A DNA stretch of 64,000 nt from JANQOH01 sp965242575 (GTDB lineage: Bacteria; Pseudomonadota; Alphaproteobacteria; UBA7887): NCBI GenBank assembly GCA_965242575.1, contig OZ251461.1, positions 1,860,001 through 1,924,000 of the forward strand. Direction: 5' to 3'. Positions 51,837-60,245 of the stretch are shown one piece after another. The position numbers and the translations under genes are program-made. The notes under the pieces are model-generated. The model did not search any database. It was not told where the DNA came from and saw only the letters and a program-made list of their open reading frames with translations. How positions within the stretch are numbered: position 1 is the stretch's first letter; each line of letters begins with the position of its first letter.

Positions 51837-52231
51837 TTAATGGGGAGGCGCCCCAGGTGTTCCTCGGGACCGTCGGCGGCGCGGGTGTCTCCTGGGGTCC
51901 CGAAGGCGCAATTCGCGAGGCGCGCGCGTGGCCCGATCCCGCCCCGCCGACCTCCCTGGGACCGCCGGCGTCCTCGCCGGCATCGTCGATGACGGCGCGC
52001 GGCTCCGCCCGGTTATCCCGGAACTCCCGGACTGCCCCCGTCCCGGAATCCTGCCAGCTCCGCATACCGCGATGTCCGCAACCGCGACCCGAGCGGCGGC
52101 GCCTTCCGGCTCGCCGACGGCCCGTCCGAGGGCGGGCGGGGAGCGGAGAATTGTGGTATCGTCGCAGCACGGAGGCGGCCTCGTTACGGCGCGGAGGAGG
52201 TTGCGATGGCGAGCGGTTCGCGGGGACGGGA
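51837..52231. other. Non-coding stretch after the IS1380, with a half hairpin repeat
   Basis: No supported gene in about 395 bp. A half copy of the hairpin repeat lies at 51952-51983. TTGTGGTATCGT near 52151 resembles a -10 region, and the first DUF547 gene begins at 52232. The rest is featureless GC-rich DNA. Confidence 0.5.
51952..51983 (+). repeat. Dispersed hairpin repeat, half copy
   Basis: CTCCCTGGGACCGCCGGCGT followed by CCTCGCCGGCAT matches the left arm of the copy after glnD with about three differences in 32 bases. The right arm is missing, so the unit cannot fold into the long hairpin. Confidence 0.65.
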
Positions 52232-53074
52232 ATGAGCGGGCCGGCGGTTCGGACGCTGGCGGCGTGCGTCCTCGCCGCGCTCGGCGCGTGCCAGCAGGCG
52301 GACTCGCGCATGCGGGACGCGCGGCCCTTCTGGCTCGAACACGACCCCGCCTCCACGGCCGTTATCGACCACTCGGCGTGGGACCGGTTCGTCGCCCGCT
52401 ACGTGCTCCGCGACCCGCAGGGCGACGGCGTGAACCGCGTCGATTACCGGACCGTGAGCCGCGCGGATCGGGAGCGGCTGAAGGCGTATGTCCGCGCGCT
52501 GGAAGGCGTGGACATCGCCGCCTACGGCCGCGACGAACAGGTGGCGTTCTGGATGAACCTCTACAACGCCGCCATCGCCGACCTGGTGCTCGACAATCTG
52601 CCGGTCGGGTCGATCCGGCAGATTCGCGGGCCGGGCCTCGGCGTCGCCGGGCCGTGGCTCAGGCCGGCCGCGCGCATCCAGGGCGCGACGCTCACCTTCG
52701 ACGACATCGAGCACCGCATCCTGCGCCCGGCGTTCAACGACATGGGAATCCCCATCCATTACGGGCTGAATTGCGCGTCGGTGGGCTGCCCCGCGCTGGC
52801 GCCGCGCGCGCATACCGGGGCGAACTGGCGCGCCAACCTGGAGGAGACCGCGCGCCAATTCGTCAACTGCCCGCAAGGCGTCCGCTTCGTCGACGGCGAA
52901 TTGCGCACCTCGAAGATCTACCGCAGCTGGTTCCGCGAGGATTTCGGCGGCAGCGACGAAAGCGTGATCGCCCACATCGCCGAATACGCCGAGCCGGAAC
53001 TCGCGCGGCGGCTGGCGGAGCGCGACGCCATCGCCGGCGACTTCTACGACTGGCGCCTCAACGGCGCGGAATAG
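52232..53074 (+). CDS. DUF547 lipoprotein
   Basis: 280 aa. A lipobox (LAALGAC) ends the signal peptide. The DUF547 core follows: HSAWDRFVARYVLRD, VDYRTVSRADRERLKAYV, QVAFWMNLYNAAIADLVLD, LTFDDIEHRILRPAF, IHYGLNCASVGCPAL and LRTSKIYRSWFREDFGG. DUF547 proteins have a papain-like fold remnant; their role is unknown. A second DUF547 gene follows after 6 bp, clearly a tandem duplicate, but without lipobox. Confidence 0.88.
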   Translation: MSGPAVRTLAACVLAALGACQQADSRMRDARPFWLEHDPASTAVIDHSAWDRFVARYVLRDPQGDGVNRVDYRTVSRADRERLKAYVRALEGVDIAAYGRDEQVAFWMNLYNAAIADLVLDNLPVGSIRQIRGPGLGVAGPWLRPAARIQGATLTFDDIEHRILRPAFNDMGIPIHYGLNCASVGCPALAPRAHTGANWRANLEETARQFVNCPQGVRFVDGELRTSKIYRSWFREDFGGSDESVIAHIAEYAEPELARRLAERDAIAGDFYDWRLNGAE

Positions 53075-53080
53075 GCCGCC

Positions 53081-53947
53081 GTGACGGTTTTGCAAGCGCG
53101 CGCGCGCGCCGCCCTCTCCGCCGCCGCCATGCTGGCCTCCGGCGGCATGTTGGCCTCCGGCGGCGCGGGCGCCGCGCCCGAAGCCGAATTGTGGGCGCGC
53201 TGGACCGCCCACGACCCGGCCTCGACCGAGACCATCGACCATTCGGCGTGGGACGGACTCCTCGAACGCTTCGTCGTTCCGGGGCCGGACGGCGTCGACC
53301 GCTTCGCCTACGCCGCCGCCACGCGCGACCGCGCCGCGCTCGACGCCTACCTCGACTCGCTCGCCCGAACCCCCGTAAGCCGCTACGCCCGGCCCGAACA
53401 GATGGCGTATTGGATAAACCTCTACAACGCGCTGACCGTCCGGGTCGTCCTCGACCATTACCCCGTCGCAAGCATCCGCGACATCGACATCTCTCCCGGC
53501 CTGTTCAGCGACGGCCCGTGGGGCGCGAAACTCGCGGAGGCGGAGGGGGAGGCGCTGAGCCTCGACGACATCGAGCACCGCATCCTGCGCCCCGTATGGC
53601 GCGACGCGCGGGTTCACTACGCCGTCAACTGCGCGTCGATCGGCTGCCCGCAGCTCGCCGCCGCGGCCTGGACCGGCGCCGCCCTCGAAGCGCAGCTGGA
53701 GGCGGCGGCGCGCGCCTACGTCAACCATCCGCGCGGCGTTTCCGCGACGGCGGACGGACGGCTCCGCCTGTCGAAAATCTACGACTGGTTCGCGGAGGAT
53801 TTCGGCGGCCGCGACGGGCTCGCGGCGCATTTGCGGCGCTTCGCGGCGCCGGAGCTCGCCGCCGTCCTCGCCGGCGCGCCGCGAATCGCCGGATACGAGT
53901 ACGACTGGGCGCTCAACGACGCCGCGCCGCCGGAGGACGGGCGATGA
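53081..53947 (+). CDS. DUF547 exported protein, tandem paralogue
   Basis: 288 aa, GTG start, with a signal peptide (about 1-32) but no lipobox. The same blocks recur: HSAWDGLLERFVV, QMAYWINLYNALTVRVVLD, LSLDDIEHRILRPVW, VHYAVNCASIGCPQL and LSKIYDWFAEDFGG. Identity to the upstream gene is moderate. The stop overlaps the TVP38-like gene as ATGA, so the pair is co-translated with a membrane protein. Confidence 0.88.
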   Translation: MTVLQARARAALSAAAMLASGGMLASGGAGAAPEAELWARWTAHDPASTETIDHSAWDGLLERFVVPGPDGVDRFAYAAATRDRAALDAYLDSLARTPVSRYARPEQMAYWINLYNALTVRVVLDHYPVASIRDIDISPGLFSDGPWGAKLAEAEGEALSLDDIEHRILRPVWRDARVHYAVNCASIGCPQLAAAAWTGAALEAQLEAAARAYVNHPRGVSATADGRLRLSKIYDWFAEDFGGRDGLAAHLRRFAAPELAAVLAGAPRIAGYEYDWALNDAAPPEDGR

Positions 53948-54654
53948 GCGCGTGGCGGCGCCTGCTGCCCGTCGCCGTCCTGGCGGCGCTGGCGGCGCTG
54001 TTCTTCGCCTTCGGCCTGCACCGCTACCTGACCTTCGAGGCGCTGCGCGACAACCGGGCGCTGCTGCGCGGCTGGGTCGCCGAATACGGCGCCGCCGCCG
54101 GGCTGGGCTACGCGGCGATCTACGCCGCCGCCGCGGCGCTGTCGCTGCCGGGGGCGGCGTTCATGACCCTCGCCGGCGGCTTCCTGTTCGGCGCGGTTGC
54201 GGGGACGATCTACACCGTCGCCGGCGCCACCGCCGGGGCGGCGGCGGTCTTCCTCATCGCCCGCACCGCGCTGGGCGACTCGCTGCGCGCGCGCGCCGGG
54301 CCGTGGATGGCCCGGCTGGAGGAGGGGTTCCGCGGGAACGCGCTGAGCTACCTCCTGGTCCTCCGCCTCGTCCCGCTGTTTCCGTTCTGGCTGGTCAACC
54401 TCGCGCCGGCGCTGCTCGGCGTGCGCACCGGGGTGTTCGTGCTCGCCACCGCCGTCGGCATAATCCCCGGAACCTTCGTCTATTGCCTCGCCGGCGCGGG
54501 GCTGGGCGGCGTGTTCGATTCCGGCGAGGCGTTCTCGCTCGCCGGCGTGCTGACCCCCGAAATGGTCGCCGGCCTCGCCGGCCTCGCCCTGCTGTCGCTG
54601 GTCCCCGTCGCCTACAAGCGGATCATGGCGCGCCGCGCCGCCCCGGGTGGCTGA
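53944..54654 (+). CDS. TVP38/TMEM64 (VTT-domain) membrane protein
   Basis: 236 aa with five or six membrane helices. The VTT/DedA-like signature is complete: LSLPGAAFMTLAGGFLFGAVAG and VLRLVPLFPFWLVNLAPALLGV, then GIIPGTFVYCLAGAGLG. Related proteins move or scramble phospholipids or carry undecaprenyl phosphate; the function here is not established. Overlaps DUF547 upstream (ATGA) and SURF1 downstream. Confidence 0.88.
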   Translation: MSAWRRLLPVAVLAALAALFFAFGLHRYLTFEALRDNRALLRGWVAEYGAAAGLGYAAIYAAAAALSLPGAAFMTLAGGFLFGAVAGTIYTVAGATAGAAAVFLIARTALGDSLRARAGPWMARLEEGFRGNALSYLLVLRLVPLFPFWLVNLAPALLGVRTGVFVLATAVGIIPGTFVYCLAGAGLGGVFDSGEAFSLAGVLTPEMVAGLAGLALLSLVPVAYKRIMARRAAPGG

Positions 54655-55354
54655 CCGCGCGGCGGCGGCGCCGCCGCCCGTCCCGGCCTGGGTCGTGTGG
54701 CCGGCCTTTCTGGTTCTGGTCGGATTGGGCGCCTGGCAGATGCAGCGGCTGGAGTGGAAGACGGCGCTGATCGACACCATCGCCGAGCGCCGCGCCGCGC
54801 CGGCTGTTCCCTTGCCGGCGGAGCTGCGCGAATCGGAGCGCGCGGAGTGGGAGTTCACCCGCGTCGCCCTCGCCGGGCGGTTCCGCCACGACGCCGAAAT
54901 GCGGGTGCTGGCGCAAACGCGCGGGGGCCGCGTCGGCGTCCGCGTCGTCGCGCCGTTCGCGCGCGACGGCGGCGGCGCCGTGCTGGTGGACCGCGGCTGG
55001 GCGCCGGAGGACGCCGCCATCGACCGCCCCGCAGGCTCCGTCGCCGTCGAGGGCCTGCTGCGCGGCGCGCCCGCCGGCAACCCGTTTCGGCCCGACAACC
55101 GGCCGGGCGGCGGCGTCTGGCACTGGATCGACCCGCCGGCGATGGCGCGCGCGGCCGGCCTTCCCGAAACCGCGTTCTACGTCCAGGCCGCGGGGCCGGC
55201 GGGAGAGGGCGGGCGCTACCCCGTCCCCGGCGGGGCGGCGCTGGAGTTGCGCAACGACCACCTGCAATACGCGCTGACGTGGTTCGGCCTGGCGGCGGCG
55301 CTGCTCGCCGTCCACGCCGTCCTGCGGCGGCGGGCGCGGCGCGGCGCGGCGTGA
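54647..55354 (+). CDS. SURF1 family cytochrome oxidase assembly protein
   Basis: 235 aa with two membrane helices (about 15-32 and near 215-228) flanking a periplasmic domain. WPAFLVLVGLGAWQMQRLEWK is the N-terminal SURF1 signature, VDRGWAPEDA is the central one, and LRNDHLQYALTWFGLAAALL closes it. SURF1 helps insert heme a into cytochrome oxidase, and the heme A synthase gene follows directly. GTG start overlaps the previous stop by eight bases. Confidence 0.9.
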   Translation: MADRAAAAPPPVPAWVVWPAFLVLVGLGAWQMQRLEWKTALIDTIAERRAAPAVPLPAELRESERAEWEFTRVALAGRFRHDAEMRVLAQTRGGRVGVRVVAPFARDGGGAVLVDRGWAPEDAAIDRPAGSVAVEGLLRGAPAGNPFRPDNRPGGGVWHWIDPPAMARAAGLPETAFYVQAAGPAGEGGRYPVPGGAALELRNDHLQYALTWFGLAAALLAVHAVLRRRARRGAA

Positions 55355-56268
55355 CCGGGCTCCGCCGGCTGGCCGCGGCGGCGGCCGCCCTGGTCGTCCT
55401 CCAGATCGTCATCGGCGCGGTGGTCCGGCTGACCGGATCCGGCCTCGCCTGCCCCGACTGGCCGCTGTGTTACGGCCTGTGGATACCCACGCCGTCGGGC
55501 CTCGCGGCGCTCCCGGCGGTGGACTACGCGTATTTCCAGGTGATGGCGGAATGGGGGCACCGCTTCAACGCCGCCGCGCTGGTCGGGCCGGCGGTGCTGG
55601 CGCTGGCGGTCGCCGCCTGGCGCGTGCGCCGCGAAGCGCCGGCGGTCCCGCGCATCGCCGCCGCCGCCGTCCTGCTGCTCCTGCTCCAGGCCGGCCTGGG
55701 GGGGGTCACCGTGCTCGACCGCAACAGCCCGTGGTCGGTGGCGGCGCATCTGTGCGCCGCGCTGGCGTTGCTGGCGGCGATCCTGTTCGCGCGGGCGCGC
55801 GCCGCCGCCGGCCCCGCGCCGCGCCTGGGCGGACTGGAGATTGCGGCGGCGCTCGCGGTCACGGCCGCCGCCGCGTCGGGCGCGATGACCGCTAAGTCCG
55901 GCGCCACCCTGGCCTGCCCCGGCTGGCCGCTATGCGGCGCGGCGGCGCTGCCGGCGGCGGACGACCCGCTGGCGCTCCTCAACGCCGGCCATCGCGTCCT
56001 CGCCGCGCTGGCGGTGGCGCTCGCCGTCGCGGTCCGGTGGCGCGCGCCCCGCCGCCCCGCCGCCGCCCGCCGCCTCGCCAGCCTCGCCGCCGCGCTCGCC
56101 GCGCTGCAAGTCGCGCTCGGCGCGTTGGTCCCGCGCGCGTTCGCCGGCGAAGCGCTGTGGCCGCTGGTCGCCATGGGCGCCGCGCACCAGGCCGCGGCCG
56201 TCGCGCTGTTCGCATGCCTCGTAATGCTCGCCCCCCGCCGCGCGCCGGAGGAGGCGCCCCGTGCCTGA
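55351..56268 (+). CDS. ctaA: Heme A synthase (CtaA/COX15 family)
   Basis: 305 aa with eight membrane helices. The loop SGLACPDWPLCYG carries the paired cysteines; a second cysteine pair sits in GATLACPGWPLCG. Heme-ligand histidines appear in EWGHRFNAAAL, AAHLCAAL, LNAGHRVLAAL and GAAHQAAAV. It converts heme O to heme A. Two Cys loops indicate the CtaA-like type. GTG start overlaps the SURF1 stop; the cytochrome oxidase subunits are not in this window. Confidence 0.92.
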   Translation: MTGLRRLAAAAAALVVLQIVIGAVVRLTGSGLACPDWPLCYGLWIPTPSGLAALPAVDYAYFQVMAEWGHRFNAAALVGPAVLALAVAAWRVRREAPAVPRIAAAAVLLLLLQAGLGGVTVLDRNSPWSVAAHLCAALALLAAILFARARAAAGPAPRLGGLEIAAALAVTAAAASGAMTAKSGATLACPGWPLCGAAALPAADDPLALLNAGHRVLAALAVALAVAVRWRAPRRPAAARRLASLAAALAALQVALGALVPRAFAGEALWPLVAMGAAHQAAAVALFACLVMLAPRRAPEEAPRA

Positions 56269-57763
56269 CCCCGCCGGCGCCTACGCCAATCTGGAGGCGC
56301 GGTTCCGCCGCCTGTCGCTGCTCGGCGAGGCCGCCGGCCTGCTGCACTGGGACCGCGCGACCATGATGCCGCCCGGCGGCGCCGAATCGCGCGCCGACCA
56401 GCTCGCCGAACTCGGCCTGGTCCGCCACGAACTGGCGACCGACCCGCGCGTCGCCGAATGGCTCGACCGCGCCGAGGACGAGGCGGCGGCCCTCTCCGCC
56501 ATGCAGGCCCGCAACCTGGCCCTGATGCGCCGGAGCTGGCGCCACACCGCCGCGGTCGCGCCGGAGCTGCACGCCGCCGCCATCCGCGCCGGCCTCGCCT
56601 GCGAATCGGTCTGGCGCGAGGCGCGGCCCGCCGGCGATTTCGCCGCCGTCGCGCCGCTGCTGGAGGAGGTCGTCCGCCTCGCCCGCGAGATCGGCGCGGC
56701 GAAGGGCGCGGCGTTCGGCTGCGCGCCCTACGACGCGCTTCTCGACGAATACCAGCCGGGCTTGCGCGCCGCCGATATCGACCCGCTGTTCGCCGAACTG
56801 GCGGGCTTCCTCCCCGGCTTCGTCGATGCGGTCGTCGAACGCCAAGCCGCCCGCCCGGCGCCGCGCCTGCCGGAGGGGCCGTTCCCCATCGCCGCCCAGC
56901 GCGCGCTGGAGGAGGAGCTGATGCGCGCCGCCGGCTTCCCGTTCGACGGCGGCCGCCTCGACGAAAGCGCCCATCCGTTCTCAGGCGGCGCCCCCGACGA
57001 CCTGCGGATCACCACCCGCTACGACGAGGCCGATTTCACCGCCTCGCTGATGGCCGTGCTCCACGAGACGGGGCATGCGCTCTACGAACGCGGCCTCCCC
57101 CGCGAATGGCGGGGCCAGCCGGTCGGCGAGGCTTTCGGCATGGCCGTCCACGAGAGCCAGTCGCTGCTGGTCGAAATGCAGGCGTGCCGGAGCCGCGGCT
57201 TCTTCGCGTTCGCCGCGCCCCGGATGCGCCGCGCGTTCGGCGGCGCCGGGCCGGAATGGGAGGCGGAGAACCTCCACCGGCTGGCGACCCGGGTGGAGCG
57301 GACGCTCATCCGCGTCCATGCCGACGAGGCGACCTACCCCGCGCACATCCTGCTGCGCACGCGGCTGGAGCGCGCGTTGCTGGCCGGCGGCCTGCGGGTC
57401 CGCGACCTGCCGGGGGCGTGGCGCGAGGGGATGCTCGGCGCGCTCGGCGTCGCGCCGGAGACCGACCGCGACGGCTGCCTCCAGGACATCCACTGGATGG
57501 AGGGCGCGTTCGGCTACTTCCCGACCTACACCTTGGGCGCGATCATGGCGGCGCAATTGTTCGCCGCGGCGCGCGAAGCCGATTCGGCTATCGAACCGGG
57601 GATCGCCGCCGGCGATTTCGCGCCGCTCCTCGCCTGGCTGCGGACGAACGTCCACGAGCGCGGGAGCGCCCTCGACATGGGTCCGCTGCTGGAGCGCGCG
57701 ACGGGCCGGCCGCTCGACCTTTCGGCCTGGACCGCCCATCTGCGCGCCCGCTATCTGGCGTGA
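56261..57763 (+). CDS. M32-family metallocarboxypeptidase (Taq type)
   Basis: 500 aa, all helical. The zinc motif HETGH is at residues 268-272 in MAVLHETGHALYERGLPREW, with the third ligand and HESQSLLVEMQ downstream. AGLLHWDRATMMPPGGAESR and DLPGAWREGM are other family blocks. It removes C-terminal residues from peptides in the cytosol. GTG start overlaps ctaA by eight bases, so it is the last gene of the DUF547-to-M32 operon. Confidence 0.94.
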   Translation: MPDPAGAYANLEARFRRLSLLGEAAGLLHWDRATMMPPGGAESRADQLAELGLVRHELATDPRVAEWLDRAEDEAAALSAMQARNLALMRRSWRHTAAVAPELHAAAIRAGLACESVWREARPAGDFAAVAPLLEEVVRLAREIGAAKGAAFGCAPYDALLDEYQPGLRAADIDPLFAELAGFLPGFVDAVVERQAARPAPRLPEGPFPIAAQRALEEELMRAAGFPFDGGRLDESAHPFSGGAPDDLRITTRYDEADFTASLMAVLHETGHALYERGLPREWRGQPVGEAFGMAVHESQSLLVEMQACRSRGFFAFAAPRMRRAFGGAGPEWEAENLHRLATRVERTLIRVHADEATYPAHILLRTRLERALLAGGLRVRDLPGAWREGMLGALGVAPETDRDGCLQDIHWMEGAFGYFPTYTLGAIMAAQLFAAAREADSAIEPGIAAGDFAPLLAWLRTNVHERGSALDMGPLLERATGRPLDLSAWTAHLRARYLA

Positions 57764-57828
57764 GCCGGCGGCTACCCTTCGTTCGCCCGGTCACCGATCT
57801 GCCGCCGAACGACGGAGGAGATCGACGA

Positions 57829-57966
57829 ATGCGGCCCGCTTGGCGCCCCGGCGACCCGGCGCTGACGAATTTCCCGGTCGCGAACCCCGTCCCCGACGGC
57901 GCCGCCGCCCCGCGCGACGCCACCGTCGTCATAACCCGCAAGGACGGCGGGGTTGTGGGGTCATGA
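57829..57966 (+). CDS. Small hypothetical protein
   Basis: 45 aa, MRPAWRPGDPALTNFP then VANPVPDGAAAPRDATVVIT, preceded by GGAGGAG at ideal spacing. It ends DGGVVGS at the 3' end of the opposing small membrane-protein gene, with which it shares a few bases. It may be a genuine micro-protein or the stump of a longer gene cut off by the neighbouring insertion. Confidence 0.4.
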   Translation: MRPAWRPGDPALTNFPVANPVPDGAAAPRDATVVITRKDGGVVGS

Positions 57967-58233
57967 TTTGGAGTCGGGTTCGGTGCGCTCCGAATTTCCT
58001 TCCTTGGCAAGTTGCTCGTCGTCTTGGTGCAGGAGGCTCCAGACCAGAGCCGCTACCCACCCGATACCCCCGAGCAACACGCCGCCGACCAGTCCAAGAA
58101 CGAGAATGGCGGTCTTATTTTTGTGGTTCCTTTTCTTGGCGATGAAGTAAGGCAGTAGCAGAAGTAGTATCAGCAGGGGCAGTAGTATCAGCATGGACAG
58201 TAGCAGCAGAATCTGGAACATACCAACTTCCAT
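57961..58233 (-). CDS. Superinfection-immunity-like small membrane protein
   Basis: 90 aa with two membrane helices (about 7-32 and 44-68) separated by YFIAKKRNHKNKTAIL. The second helix reads GGVLLGGIGWVAALVWSLL, the hallmark of the T4 Imm/Imm_superinfect family, whose phage members block DNA entry of related phages. Host copies are common and of unproven role. Codon use is AT-richer than the surroundings. The start could instead be the ATG 12 bases downstream, MFQILLLL. Confidence 0.7.
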   Translation of the reverse strand: MEVGMFQILLLLSMLILLPLLILLLLLPYFIAKKRNHKNKTAILVLGLVGGVLLGGIGWVAALVWSLLHQDDEQLAKEGNSERTEPDSKS

Positions 58234-58431
58234 GTCCGGTATCCCTTCTTTCTCAATTCGGACTACCGCACTCGGATGAGAGTGTTCACTTCGTATGTCG
58301 ATTCGCGGAGCTTCCGGCGGTTCTCGCCCTCGGCTTGCGGTTGTTGCGCTTGATAGCACGGATCGGGCGGCGAGTCCACCGATACGCCGCGCGCCTTCAC
58401 GCCGCCGCGAACGGAGCTTCCGGCGGCGGCC

Positions 58432-58944
58432 TCAGCGCCGTTCGCTGCGCCGGCGGTCGATTTGCGCGCGGTCGAGCTGGAAGCCGACCAGCACCTCGTA
58501 TTCCCACGGCGGGCGGGCGGCACCGGCGGGGAAGCGCAGATCGATCTCCTCCCGCGCGGCGGCGGCGGCCGGGGCGTCCGGGGACTCGAACGCGAACTCC
58601 GCCGCGAACACCTGTTTGCTCTCCACCGCTCGGCCCGGCCCGACGACGGCCACGAACCACGGCAGCTCCGCCGCCGCCGGCCCGGCCCCGGCGCGCGCGG
58701 CGTCGATTATCACCGCCAGCGCGAGGGTCATCCCGGCGGCCGGGTCCTCGTCGTCGTCCCAGTCGCAGCGCGCCTCGAAGCCGGAGATCTCCGCCTCCAG
58801 CGCGTCGTCCGCCCAGGATTCGCCCTCGGCGAGCACCCGCACGTCCGGGCAGGGCGGGAGCGCGGCGCCGTCGCCGCCCCACAACCCGCCGCAGCCGCCG
58901 AGCGCGAGGGCGGCGGCGCACGCCAGGGCGGCGCGGCGCGTCAC
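58432..58944 (-). CDS. Hypothetical lipoprotein
   Basis: 170 aa. The signal peptide ends in a lipobox (ALGGC at about 15-19). The mature part is acidic (LPPCPDVRVLAEGESWADDA, then DWDDDEDPAAG) with a later WEYEVLVGFQLDRAQIDRR. It resembles a family of alphaproteobacterial lipoproteins of unknown function. The GTG start overlaps the CDGSH gene's stop, so it is translated after that gene. Confidence 0.65.
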   Translation of the reverse strand: MTRRAALACAAALALGGCGGLWGGDGAALPPCPDVRVLAEGESWADDALEAEISGFEARCDWDDDEDPAAGMTLALAVIIDAARAGAGPAAAELPWFVAVVGPGRAVESKQVFAAEFAFESPDAPAAAAAREEIDLRFPAGAARPPWEYEVLVGFQLDRAQIDRRRSERR

Positions 58945-59180
58945 AGGGCGTTGTGGGTCCCGTCGCAACGCGGGCCGGCGCCGGTGCGCTTGCAGCCGCA
59001 AAGCCACGCCGTCTCGTCCGCCTCCGCCTTCCACACCACCGGCGCGATCCCCGTGCCGGCATGCGAGCCGTCGCACCACGGCTGGTTCGCACTGCGCCCG
59101 CATGCGCACCACGCGTAGTTCCTGCCCGCCACGAGGGCGGCCTCGTAAGGCTCCTTGCGGACGACGACGGGTTCGGCCAT
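58941..59180 (-). CDS. CDGSH iron-sulfur protein with two CDGSH-type motifs
   Basis: 79 aa. Both halves carry a C-x-C-x2-(S/T)-x3-P-x-C-D-G-(S/T)-H site: CACGRSANQPWCDGSH and CGCKRTGAGPRCDGTH. Each binds a 2Fe-2S cluster with three Cys and one His. Bacterial double-CDGSH proteins are small redox proteins of unclear partner. Start ATG is directly before the first conserved block; the lipoprotein gene follows with GTGA overlap. Divergent from thrB. Confidence 0.9.
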   Translation of the reverse strand: MAEPVVVRKEPYEAALVAGRNYAWCACGRSANQPWCDGSHAGTGIAPVVWKAEADETAWLCGCKRTGAGPRCDGTHNAL

Positions 59181-59276
59181 GGCGGCGCTCCGGGGCGGTG
59201 GCGGCGGGCGGCGGAGTATGGCATACGCGGCGCGCGGCGCAAGCCTCGCGGCGGCGGAGCGGCGGAAGGGAACCAC

Positions 59277-60245
59277 GTGGCCGTCTATACCGAGGTCGCC
59301 GACGCCGCGCTGCGCGAATTCCTGGAGGAGTACGACCTCGGCGCACTGGTCTCGGTCATCGGCGTCGCCGAGGGAGTCGAGAACACCAACTACCTGCTGA
59401 TCGCCGAGCGCGGGCGGTTCATCCTCACGCTCTACGAGAAGCGGGTGCGGCGGCGCGACCTGCCGTTCTTCCTCGGCCTCATGCGCCACCTGTCGGCGCG
59501 CGGCGTCCCCTGCCCGACGCCGGTGGCGGCGCGCGACGGCGAGGCGCTGCGCGAACTCGCCAACCGCCCGGCCGCCGTCTTCGGCTTCCTCGAGGGGGTG
59601 TGGCCGCGGCGCGTATGGCCCGAACATTGCCGCGCGCTCGGCGGCGCGCTCGCCGACCTGCACCTCGCCGGGCGCGACTACCCCGCGCGCCGCGCCAACG
59701 ACCTGTCCGCGCCGGCGTTCCGCGCCCTGTTCGCGGCCTCCGCCGACCGCGCCGATACGGTCGCGCCGGGGTTGGCCCGGGCGCTGGAGGAGGAGATCGC
59801 CGCCCTCGAATCCGCCTGGCCCGACGGGCTGCCGCGGGGGATCGTCCACGCCGACCTGTTCCCCGACAACGCGTTCTTCCGCGGCGACGCGGTGAGCGGG
59901 ATCATCGATTTCTACTTCGCCTGCGACGACTCCCTCGCCTGGGACCTCGCCATCTGCCTGAACGCCTGGTGCTTCGAGGCCGACGGCGAGTTCAACGTCA
60001 CCAAGGCGCGGCGGCTGCTCGCCGCCTACCGCGAACGCCGCGCGCTGGCGCCGGAGGAGCTGGAGGCGCTGCCGCTGCTGTGCCGCGGCGCGGCGGCGCG
60101 GTTCCTGCTGACCCGCCTGCACGACTGGCTGCGGGCGCCGCGGCATGCGTTCTCGGCCCCCAAGGACCCGCTGGAGTATTGGCGCAAGCTGCGGTTCCAC
60201 CGCTCGGCCAGGGGAGCGGCCGCCTATGGCCTCGACCGGGCCTGA
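59277..60245 (+). CDS. thrB: Homoserine kinase (APH-type ThrB)
   Basis: 322 aa with the aminoglycoside phosphotransferase fold. VAVYTEVADAALREFLEEYD is the type-specific N-terminus, GVENTNYLLIAERGRFILTL the nucleotide loop, and the catalytic loop GIVHADLFPDNAFFRGD with IIDFYFACDDSLAWDLA the metal site. It phosphorylates homoserine in threonine synthesis. GTG start with GGAAGGG upstream. It overlaps rnhA, the usual alphaproteobacterial neighbour. Confidence 0.93.
   Translation: MAVYTEVADAALREFLEEYDLGALVSVIGVAEGVENTNYLLIAERGRFILTLYEKRVRRRDLPFFLGLMRHLSARGVPCPTPVAARDGEALRELANRPAAVFGFLEGVWPRRVWPEHCRALGGALADLHLAGRDYPARRANDLSAPAFRALFAASADRADTVAPGLARALEEEIAALESAWPDGLPRGIVHADLFPDNAFFRGDAVSGIIDFYFACDDSLAWDLAICLNAWCFEADGEFNVTKARRLLAAYRERRALAPEELEALPLLCRGAAARFLLTRLHDWLRAPRHAFSAPKDPLEYWRKLRFHRSARGAAAYGLDRA

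Noticed and set aside
58263..58523. Possible minus-strand ORF overlapping the lipoprotein 3' end
   Set aside because: Its N-terminal half is the lipoprotein gene in another frame; only about 40 residues lie outside and show no family pattern.
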